From positions 26,438,266-26,502,265 of the forward strand of contig OX387197.1 in the NCBI GenBank assembly GCA_947561715.1: a stretch of 64,000 bases of DNA, written 5' to 3'. This stretch comes from Ascidia mentula. Taxonomy: Eukaryota; Chordata; Ascidiacea; Phlebobranchia; Ascidiidae. The translations under genes were made by a program, and so were the position numbers. The notes under the pieces are model-generated. The model saw only the letters and a program-made list of their open reading frames with translations. It was not told where the DNA came from and made no database searches. Shown in pieces: positions 51,401-63,400 of this stretch. The stretch's first letter is position 1. The number at the start of each line of letters is the position of its first letter.

Positions 51401-54400
51401 ATATCGCGTTTACGTCATTAGGTGCTTGTTTGATCCTAATAAGCTCACGCTAGATATGGTAATATTTCTTGAGGGAGTGGATTCAGCATCCAAATATAAA
51501 CAGTGTTCAGTTCACAACTTCCCGATGGTTTTATTATGTATAATTCTATGCAAACAAACCATTTATGAATAATTATTTAAACTTTGTTCTGCATCATGGT
51601 TCACAGGTACATTGTATCGACTTCAACAAATGATGCGAAAGAAGTGGACTATTTGGTCACAAATGGTTCAACGAACACTCTTTGTGACGGAGAATGGCAC
51701 ACTGCATTGTTTCGTAACACACGAAATCGACTTTCCATTGAAGTTGACGGCCGACCCGGTCTAAACGAAACGACATTTTTCCATGCACGAAATTCGATGA
51801 CCTTTGACCTTAGCCATGACCTTTATCTCGGCGGTGTCACCACTTCAAGGTTAAACAACCTGGTGACGTTGCTGGATGAGGATTCGAGGTCGTTCGGCGG
51901 CTGTATAAGCCAGCTGTCAATCAACAGGCGGGGCTTGGGCTTGTCACGTGATGTGGAAGAAGCTGTGAACGTGGATTTGGACGGCTGTCCCCAGGGGGCG
52001 TCAGAGGGCGCTCAAACTGTGACGTTTAGCGGCGAAGGATCCGGAGCGGTAGAGGATACAATTTATATTATATCGGACGCTCACGATATTGTCAAGGACT
52101 TTGGTCATAGAAATCAATGCATGGAGTCGCCCATGGAAATCGTACACACCGGCGAAGGTCACGTGTTTGATGACGTCAACCTGGATGGACACGGATTTAC
52201 GCGTTATCTCTACAAGGTATTCTGTCAACAAGCGCGAAACGATGCCAAACAAATTTCAACCAATCACGTTTCTTCATTAGGTCACGAGTTCCAACGCAGG
52301 CGGAGAGGCGCAAAGTTCCTGGGCAGTGGCAAGATCCGGTGAGGGGATTCCCCAAACCTTACCTGTGCCTTACAATGAACGAAGCGTCAGCGGCACGGAG
52401 ATCGAGGTCCACTGGAGGCGCCCTCTGCGTGCAAACGGTGTCGTTCTCAACTACACGTTGTTTGCAACCGAATTACAAGGTGAGATCGTATTTAATAAAA
52501 GATTGTCAATAAAATTACCATGGATGTTGATTGCCGTACGTTTTTTCATTCGGAATTTGTACTCTTGGTAACTGATAACAATGCAAAAGACAAACATCGC
52601 CAGGCAACAGAAAACAATTATCAAGTTATCGACATTGAGCTTGTTTAAAATTACCTCCCCCATTGAAACCGCAATGATTTTAACGACCGCAATTTCGTTT
52701 AGTTCCATCCGACGAAACTCCAACTCCGAATAACTCTTCGGTTAGAAAAACGTACCCGGGGGATTTCCACCAAGGAAGGATAACCGATCTCACTCCGTAC
52801 ACGAACTACAGTGTCAGTATTGAGGCTTGCACTAAGCGGGGTTGCACCAACAGCGAAGGTAGCGTCGTCTTGCAAACCTTGGAAGAAATACCCAATGGAG
52901 TGAGAGCGCCCACTACCAGAGTAACTGCACACCTTATGTTGATCCTCTGGGTGGAGCCAGACGCCCCCAACGGTCGCATCACCCATTTTACACTGTTCCA
53001 CAATGGCAGTGAGATTTACACTGGACTCAACACCTCGTTCACAATACGGGGATTACCCGTTTTCACAGCACAGAGATTTAAGATCGAAGTTTGCACGGGC
53101 GCCGGATGTAACATCAGTCAGGAAGTGACGTTATATTCCGGTCAGCTGCCTCCAAGTCACGTGGACCAGCCGATGGTCACGGTTCGCGGCCCACATACAG
53201 TCGAGGTTCGTTGGTTGGAACCTGCCATGATGAATGGAATTCTCGACCGTTATGTTCTGTATCTCCGCAACGAATCGTATTCTGGGCTTGGCGTTGTCGT
53301 TTATAACAACACAATGCCTATTCTGGAACACACTCTCGAAGATTTAATCGCTGGCACGCAATATTACGTCACACTGGCCGTTTGCACAGAAGGCGGATGC
53401 AAACTCAGCAGCGCCACACCGTGTCAAACAAAAGAGAGCGTACCGGAAGATGTTCCACCGCCAGATGTAAGTGCGATATCGCCGCACGCATTTCGCGTAT
53501 CTTGGAGGAAACCCGCTCTCCCTAACGGTGAGATCACGCTCTACAGTTTGTACCAGAACGACGTCCTCATACGAAACTCCTCCGATCCTGGAAGTGTGGA
53601 ATTGGGAGGATTAAGCCCATGGAGTCGCCACAAGTTCCGGTTGAGAGTTTGCACGAAGAAGGGATGCTCCTTCGGTTCGGAAGAAGCGAAGAGGACAAGG
53701 GAAAGTCCTCCCGAGGGTCGGGTCCACCTTGACGTCACTGCCCTTGACTCAAGGTCACTTGACGCACGTTGGGATACACCGCGTCGGCAGAACGGCAGGA
53801 TGCAGTACAGCGTGTTATGTGACGGTCTCTTCTATCACGACCCTGCCGCCGGGGATTATGGGATCGTTCGCGAGTCACGTGTTATGCTGACGTCACCGGA
53901 CACGGATGAATGGAAACGCGTGGAGGGCCTTATACCGCATTCCGAGTATATTGTTAAGGTTGGTCTGTGTTGAGCAACGGGCGTTCAATTAAATATCCCT
54001 ACCTTGATTTAGATCATTCATTTCTTCTCATGTTTCTTCTGCTAAATAACAATGGGAAAATAACAAAATATGTTGGAATAAACTTGTCATTATTTTATTT
54101 CAATTATGAATTATTACCTGCACATTTTCTTATTTTCATTACAATTCTAAATATCCATATGTTTTTGCAGTTTTGCTGTTTTTTAGATGCATTTTAGATA
54201 AAACCACATCTTTAAACAGTTGATGTTATCAGTTTATAATTTTTTTACCAGTTTTGTAAGGTAAATATCTGCCTAAATCCCAAATATTTTAACAGGTGAA
54301 CGCGTCCAACGGTGCCGGATACGTCATCAGTAACATGCGTTCTGTGACGATGCACCCTGGTGCCCCGGATGGGTTTCAGACCCCCAACCTGACCCCGCAA

Positions 54401-57400
54401 TCACCCACGTCTATTCTGATAACGTGGCGGGACCCCGCGCGAAATAACGCCCCTGGAAACTCTTCCTTCCAACTTCAATACCGACCAATTTCACCCCCAG
54501 AGAACGAGAAGAATCTATTCGATGACGTCACACGGCAGATGAGTTACCAACTCAGTGGTAGGCGGATTTGTACACAGAGTAGCACTAGTATCTTAAATGA
54601 GCAATTAAACATGCTTTGTCTCGTTGGTTCTTAAACACTTGACTAAGGCAAGATTTTTTTCGTATTCAACATAGAGATTCTATGTTAATTGTACCGTTAG
54701 TTAAAAACACCATTATTTCCTTTTACAGGATTGCTTCCTTACAAGGCATATGAGTTTCAAGTGATCGCCTCAAATTCTTATGGTTCCACTAAAAGCGGTT
54801 GGGTTTCCGTTTACACATTGCAAGATAAACCAAGGTATGGCAACCCCTTATCAGACTATCCCAATTTTAACTTCAAATAACACTTCGTTTTAACTGGTTA
54901 CGTCTATCTGGCTTGTCGTGAAAGCTTTCTTTGCTGTTCTACATGTTTATATCAGCAGCGCGTCCATTCCTTGCAAACTGTGAAACGTAACATCCCTTGG
55001 ATGGAATCGAACCAACGCCCTTCCGCTTTACCTTCTACTTTCCACTTTTAGTAAAATCGACCCTCCCATAATCTACCAAGTGGACGCATGGCAAGTCCAC
55101 GTCACGTGGGAAAGACCAGCAGAGCCGAACGGAGTCATTCGAGCGTATCACGTGTTTGAAAACGAAGTAATGCGTGACGAAGTGGCGGGAAACCTGACGT
55201 CATATCAGGCAGATGGATTGGAACCATTCACAACATACGTGTATCGGTGAGAAAATAAATCATTTGTTTTGCGTGAACAAATACAACATAAATGCACAGC
55301 ATATATAAGGTGGGTAAACTGGTCTGGGCGGATGTGAAACTGATTAAAAAAACGCCCAAAATAAAACGATTCGAAACAGAGTTCATTATTGCAGTAGTTC
55401 TGCAGACATTCATTTTTGATTACAAAACATTTTGTCAATCGTTTTTTTTTTGTAAAAAAAATCTTGAGCTGAAATGTTTACCAAGGACACAATGTAATAG
55501 AAAAGCTATTCTAATAAGTTATTATGTTCTAACAACGTGCTCTATGTTTGGAGGTCGGATTTTTTAATCAACCCAGGTATTTGAAATAGTAGGATATATT
55601 TCTTGTTATCCGCTTGCCTTTCCTCCAGAATCGAAGCTTGTACTTCAGCCGGATGTACGACGAGCTCAGAATCAAAACACGTGATCACTCATGCCGCACC
55701 ACCAGAGGTCAGTATTTCAATCTTATTTCTAATGTGTAAAGGTGTTTTGGTAGCCGGTTTGAATAATTACAGGTTGTCTAATATTATTTAACAATATATT
55801 AATAATACTAACATAAAATACTTTGTGGTGACTTTACAATCACCGTCATCCGTTTGGTTGACATAGTGGAAGTCTTTGCTTGGCTGCTTGGTCAGCAAAG
55901 TTGTCAGAAAGTCACACCAGCTGCACTGATGAGACCTTTTAGGTCGAAACAGTGGCCATCTGTCTGCATCTTACACAATTCATATTATTGGCTCCACTTT
56001 GCTTATAAAATACTTTGTTTTGAAGTCTAGTTATCAAAAGTTTAAGTTATACTTCTCCAAAAACTATTTAAGATATTTGTTTCTTTGTTGGTGCAACGAA
56101 CTGCTTGACAAGTTTCAAAAATCAACTGTTATGTAACAACCAATAATCCTATAGGGTCTGGAGGCGCCCGTGCTTCGGTCTGACACTCCAGCCTCGGTTT
56201 TGGTTCGTTGGAAACGTCCACGTCTCTCCAACGGAGTTCTGGACAACTATAGACTTGAACGTAGACTCAACGAAAGCGACGAAAGGTAAAAACTACATCT
56301 GTTTTCAAGGAAAAATAAACTCGCAACTTCAGACTAAATGTTGGAAATAAATATGTTAATACTATCGTACATGTTCAGTTGAAAGAACAATTTCTTCTGG
56401 TTGTGTTGAGATTACGAACTTCTTTCGTACTATATACTAGCTAGTAGGTTCTATAAATTTGTTTAAAACTCATTTTCAACACAGTATCGCTTTCAACACA
56501 TTTTTGGCAAAGCGTTCTTTGGGCGCCTTGTATTCAACTGCTGGCAACTTGTCAAGTCACTACACCATAAGTTTGGCATTTCTAATCATTTGTCCCTCTA
56601 CTCTGTAGCGAGGGAAGACTTTTGGGGGCGTTTGTGCCCTCCCAAACGCTTAGATACTTGGACGAATCGCCAGAGTTGCGTCCCTACACTTCATATGAAT
56701 ATCGCGTCATCGCCGCTACTTTGGCAGGGGGAACCACCCCAAGCGATTGGAGTAGCGTGAGAACAAGACCCGGAAGTAAGTGTGTGGCGCACTCAAAAAG
56801 AATGAAGAAATGGGACCTATGTAAAATAACAAACTTTCACATAGAAACATTAAATGTGTGTTTACGTCCTTTACATGGTTGCAAGCACAACACTTAACAC
56901 CGCACAGATCGTCTTTCTGAAAGTTTGTTTTGCCACCAACACTTTACAGCCATTTTGTTGATTTTGGCCATGTTTTTTACTCATATATTGCATAGGACCG
57001 TCTGGAATCTTGCCGCCGCAAGTGGGCGTCCTCGGTTCTGAAACTGTTCAAGTAACCTGGGCGGAGCCAATCGAATCAAACGGACCAATCACACGCTACG
57101 AAATATCCTTTCCCGACCCAAGAGTTACAATTGAAAACGTCACTTATACGTCATTCAACGTCACTGGGCTAATTCCATTTAACGACTACGAAGTGAGTTA
57201 CATATTTCTATGAAATTAACTTCATACGTTCTGATACTTTCGAAGTTTGTCCAAGTTTGTCCAAGTTTGTCCAAGTTTGTCCAAGTTTGTCCAAGTTTGT
57301 CCATCTTTAGTGATCGGAGTGTTAAATACTTGCCACAAGTTGAATTAGCGTAGTGCCATACACACGTCACATGCACAAGTGGTGTCCCAGATGAAAGCAC

Positions 57401-60400
57401 AGATATATGGATCCAGCTGAAGTTTTTTTTTTTTATAAACCACACATTATACGTGAAAGGAAGGCCATTGTAACAGTTATCTTTCATTGATTCGTTGTTG
57501 TAAGTTTGTTACAGCTTTGCATGTCGGCTCGTTGGTCTAGGGGTATGATTCTCGCTTCGGGTGCGAGAGGTCCCGGGTTCAAATCCCGGACGAGCCCAGA
57601 ATTTTATTTTCCTAATTTCCCTTTCTATCAATGCGTGAAAAGCTTGGTTTATAGATTCCATATTCGTTCGTAACATCAAAAATAAGTGGCGATTTTTATT
57701 AATATTTCTGGCAGTTCGCAGAATATAACCTACTTATCCCATTATTCCTTAAAAAAACGCGTGCGGCTCGTTGGTCTAGGGGTATGATTCTCGCTTCGGG
57801 TGCGAGAGGTCCCGGGTTCAATTCCCGGACGAGCCCTTTTTTATAAAACTCCCAACAAACATAGGCTAATCAACGCGTGTTCAACGCAGGTTTCGATCAC
57901 AGCTTGTACAACAGGGGGATGCACCGAAAGTCCAACCACCAGCGCAAGAACCTTCCCCGCAGTACCACGTGACCTTGATCCGCCAATCGCTACTCCAATC
58001 ACACAGCGACACGTCAGCGTACAGTGGAAGCCTCCCAAATATCCGAACGGACCAGGTTAGAAATCAAATCAAACCAACGCTGAAACTAAAACATGTAATT
58101 TTTGCATTTATGGGCAATGAAGGCAACACACAAAATATTCAATTTAACTTGACTACCTAAAAAAGATTTTTTTTCTTACTCACCAAAACTACTATGAAGC
58201 TCTTTTCTATAAACAAGTAAGAATATTTCATTTTTCCCAAATTAAACACAATTTGTATTTCTTCTCAGATATTCTTTATGAGTTGAGTCGAACCATCGTC
58301 AGACAACCTCTACTACCTTCACCACCTCCTTATATCAACGTCAGTCAGACGATATACAGAGGAACTGAGTTCATGTACGAAGATAGGAGGTTGGAGAAAT
58401 ACACGACGTGCCAATACAGACTGTCTGTGTTTAACAGTGAAGGTATAGGACTGTGACTGTATAAATATTTGAAGAAAGAGGGATTAATTTTCCAAAAGTG
58501 ATTAAATAAAAAAAAGCAACGACGCGATAAATTTGGAAAGCAGACATGTCATGGGTTTTCCAGCTCTTAATTTGGAACAGAAACGTCTTTTTTTTAAACA
58601 AAACCCGCAATGCATCTCTTAAAGTGCATATGACACGTAAAAATCAAACATGTTAACAATCAAACTAAGAAATGTTCATAACTTTAGAACATTTCTGGCG
58701 AAAAAAGTAGCTTGATACGACGACTGGTTTCTGAGATACAGCTGATCAAAGTCGCACTTTTGCCGCTGCGAACGAAATCGTGCGAGAGCGAGATATTGTT
58801 GCGTGACGTCATAGAAGGCTCTTCGGTCGTGCGCGAGTGCTGGCAGCAAGCCTTATGCGTAGGAATGGAAAACATTGTAAAACTGGTTTAAGCATAATAT
58901 TGCATTAAACAGGGGACAAAAAGTGAACAAGTGCAATAAACGGATTTTGATTTAAGCTGAAGACAGATGGCCGCTGTTCGACCTATTATGTCTTTAGTTG
59001 TATAATAATAAAACAGTTACTGGGACAGGGTGTTCTTGTTGTTACAGCATTTATGAACGCTAACGTGATACATGAACTTTTGAAAACACGACAGAGACAA
59101 ACCGTTAGTTTAGCATTGTCGTTTTGTCCATCACAGTTATGTCGTTTCTGCTATACCCTATGGTCTTCTGTTAATTAGGGACAAATAAGCCTTTGATTCG
59201 TGACGTCACAATGACAAATTTTGGTGTGATGCAAAACCCTGTCCTGACCTTTATGGTAACGTAATCTGTGGATTCTTCTATGTTTGAAACTATCCGATAT
59301 CTGTAAAAACAGGCGCCTTCTCCTATCTAAATAATGCATTTTTTCGACGCAAGTGCCTTATGTGATGTCCTTTTCTCCTCAGCACAAAAGGTTTACGATT
59401 TTTGGTCGCCGTTACTTTTCGTGCAGTTTTCTACATTTTTTAGTTACGTAGAACCGTAAACCTTTGGATATATGTTTGTTGTAGATGTACCTTTAGTTTT
59501 ACGCAAAGTTGTCATGGCCGTGTCATATGCACTTTAACAGAACAAATAGAACTTCCATCCTGCATGTGAAGGAAATAATCATATGACTGATTTCCTGTGA
59601 CAACTAAAAGTTAATGTTCTTTTACAGTTCATATCTCAGTTACACTTATCACTATTTTTAAGACTGTTATTTAAACAAACACCACGTTTCTCTCCAGGTT
59701 CGCTCGCGAGTGACGTAACCACAGTGACGACACTGGCTGGGTATCCAAGGTCACCAGGAATGTTAAATGTAGCGGTTCACAACCACACTTCTGTATATTT
59801 GTGGTGGGAACAACCGGTTATGTCGGAGTTACAGGTGATCATAGATCAGTTGCCCAAATTATTTTAATAACTTCTGGGGTGAAGTGAAACATATAAAGTC
59901 ACAAAGCTTTCAATAGCATAAAACGTGATGGTCCTCTTGGAATGAATTGCAGAATATGATAAGAAACAAAGGGATTTAATTTTTTTATGTTGCAAATCAT
60001 CAATGTCTCGTCAATAACAAACCACAAGACTTACTAAACACGAGACTTATGATAAATAAAATTGATATTTTCCCGATATCACAAGTCAGGGCTGTGTAAA
60101 ACCAAACACCATGAGGTAAAGTAGTGTGCGCGGCTCGTTGGTCTAGGGGTATGATTCTCGCTTCGGGTGCGAGAGGTCCCGGGTTCAATTCCCGGACGAG
60201 CCCTTTTGATTAAACTCATATGCAACTTGTATATGAGATAATTTAACGTTTTGTAAACACGTTGTTTTGTATGTACACCAGATGAAAACACTTTTTCATT
60301 ATATAAATAAACCCTACAGGGTGAAGTCCACACCTTTTACATCAGATACAACGCCAGCAAGTACGATGTTAATGAAACCTTGACTTTCGACCCGACTGTT

Positions 60401-63400
60401 ACGTCACTGAGATTGGGTGACCTTCACCCTGGCACGAGGTACACGTTTGACCTTGTGGTGGACAACGGGGCTTACAACGTGACCTCCGAATCGAAAGATG
60501 CAACAACTGATGACGGAGGTGGGCAAGTTTTTTTACCCAGGAGTAAAACTTACGGAAACAACAATATCTTCTCTGTCCTACCTTCAAGCGTCTGCGGTGT
60601 TTCGGGTTTTTCCGTCATTTTTGCTACTGTTGTTCTCCTAATTGAAAACAGTCTGTGTTTTCGGGTGTACGCTGTAGCAAAAAGGCATTGGTTTGTACCT
60701 CCTGGCGGTCTTTGCGGTAGTTTTAAATTTTTTGGCCGTTTTGCTTCCACCATTCTCAGAATTAAAAAAAATCTTCGCTGCAACAAAACATCATGATTTT
60801 TTTATGTTTGCAGCTCCTGGAGGTCTCAGCAAACCAGTGGTTTATTCATTAAGCGCAAAGGAACTCCGAGTGAGCTGGCTTGCTCCGGTCCAACCTAACG
60901 GGAAAATAATATCATATGACATCATCCTTGATGACGTAAAGATTGTGACCAATCTAACTGAGCCGTCCTCTTACATCATAAGAGACCTAAATCCCTACAC
61001 AATATACGAAATTAAGGTGAAACGGCTTGAAAAATTTAAATATTTTATATTTTTATTACCAGTGTCATTTACTGAAATAACAACTTTTTCTCTGGAATTT
61101 CTGTGTCCAATAATAGAATTCTGTGAGCTGCATATAGTCACACCAAGATGCACTGATGAGACCTTATTGGTTGAAACAGCCTTATAGGTTGAAACAGTAG
61201 CCATCTGTATGTGACTCACAAAACCATTTTCCTGTTTATATCGTTCGACATTTTTTCAAATAGTATTTTTCCTGTTTTTATCCAAAACACAGCTTGAAGC
61301 CTGCACCGTTTACGCATGCGCAGTGAGCAACGCGTCCTTGGCAACCACCTTGGAAACAAATCCTACCGGAATAAAGAATCCAAGTTTGCAGGTTCGACGT
61401 CATATTATTTTTGAATAGAAAAGAGAAAATACTTAACTTACGGCTTTGGGGCAAGTAAGGTAGGTAACCGTGTTATAAATCTTCATAATTTAGCTGTGAG
61501 AGTTACTTTGATTTACTTTTAAAACTTGCATTTGCCGTTATTTTTCTCTTTAATTTTGTCCCCATCGCCCCCTGTTAAAAAAAGTTTAATGTCAAATTCA
61601 CGCAACAGTGGTTTTCATTTCTGTTTTCTTATTGTTTCTCAATCGGCTTAAACTCTTTTCCATTAGTCAGCGAGTTTGTTTATGAATGGGGTTATTTTTC
61701 TGACAACGTTTTTCGAATAATATAAATTGTACACACCGTATATTGATTACAATCTGCTTTCTTAGCAAAACTTGTTTTTGTTCGATTGTTTACAAATAAA
61801 AAAGCAATTAAGTTACATAACTCATATTCTGCTGAAGGCAATTGACAGCAGAACTGTCGAAGTTACTTGGGAGAAACCGAATCTGCCCAATGGAATTCTA
61901 CGAAGTTATCAGTTAAAGCGTAGATCCCTGATTCCATGTTCGGATATGTGAGTACTTTGCTATCCATAATGAAAATATTCACACTATATCCAATAACAAG
62001 CAGTTCGTTGTCTTATTTTAGTTTACTTAAGGTTCATCAAATTTTAAACAGATTCTTGACCTTGTTAAACATGTTTTGTGCCTGGTAGCGTTCAATAAGT
62101 TGTATTAGCTAAGGCGTAACTTTCATTCGTAGAACTATGAAAGGGCAGAATCGCTATTTCCCTGTCTATTACCTATGTTACCAGCTTAGTGTAAACTAGA
62201 CGAAATATTAAGGTTTAAATCAAGTTGAATATGAGATAAGTTTTGTTGCCATGCTTTTTGGTAACTTGTATTTATGTTCCACAATGCCCTGGCTACTTTG
62301 CCAGTGAACCTATATCATGAAACATATTTGCTTCAACTTGTATTATATAATAACGTTTGTTTCCTCACTTTTGTGCGAACATAAGGAATAACACGGACGT
62401 CGATGATTTCATGAGGTAAACTTTTTTCAATGTCGTGGGGAATTTATTGATTTACTGAGTTTGTCATCTTTGTTATCAAATATATGAATCACAAGTACGA
62501 CATCTAAAAAATAATGTGCCTTTTCTCATAGTCATGTTTTGCTTCTGTAGTTTCTGTTTTTTTTTTGTAACACTTTAGAAGTTAGAAACCAAAAACCAAT
62601 ACGACGCACTGTAGTGTTTAACTCGTGCTTTGCGGTAAACTATTTTAAATAATTTGATCTACTCGTGTCCCAATTACAGACAGAAGCAGCCCGAGGTAGA
62701 TTGCGTGTATGTGAAATGTAGCAGGGAGGAACGAGTGTGTGGAGATACTTGCTTCTCACCAACCAAGCAGGTAAAAATGGGTTTGGTTTGGAAATTTCGA
62801 CGAAGTAAGTTCTTGACCAAGAAAGGCGTTTACTGAACACAAGGTTAATTGGTCGCCTAATTGAAATAAAGTTCTATGCTTACAAGTGAGCAAGAAAGAT
62901 TTGGAAGTGAAAAAAATAATGTAGCAACTTATATTTATTTCGAACTATTTACATTATATTTGCAAAACAACTCAGGTTTGCTGCAGTGGCACTTTATACG
63001 ATGTCGATGGATCGAAAGAATGCTGCGACTCGAATTATGTCGCCATCAGAGGGCGCTCGAGTGACGTTTGTTGTGGAGGTCAGTTCCACCCATGGACCAA
63101 CGGGCGACAATGTTGCGACGGACGATATTTGAAGGTGAACACTTATACGTTGCACTGTATCTATAATCATCAAGTAACTGTGTTCATAGGCTGTATTCAT
63201 AATCTTTTGCAGGTTTGGTTAAGGACAAAACTAATATTAACTAAATGCACATTGCTGAAGTTAAAACAAATGTAAAATGCAATGAAAAATATGTCGAGGT
63301 TTTGATAATATAGCACTACTGCATATAACCAGCGATAGAAAAATATTGAATATTTTATCAAAAAAACAAAACAGGGAATCAACAACTCTTATTTATTTAT

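Noticed and set aside
60530-60813. Possible pseudo-exon before usherin exon 60814 (CCTCCTGGCGGTCT resembles the exon start CTCCTGGAGGTCT)
   Set aside because: The similarity covers only about 14 bases, no acceptor precedes it in phase and the frame does not continue as FN3.
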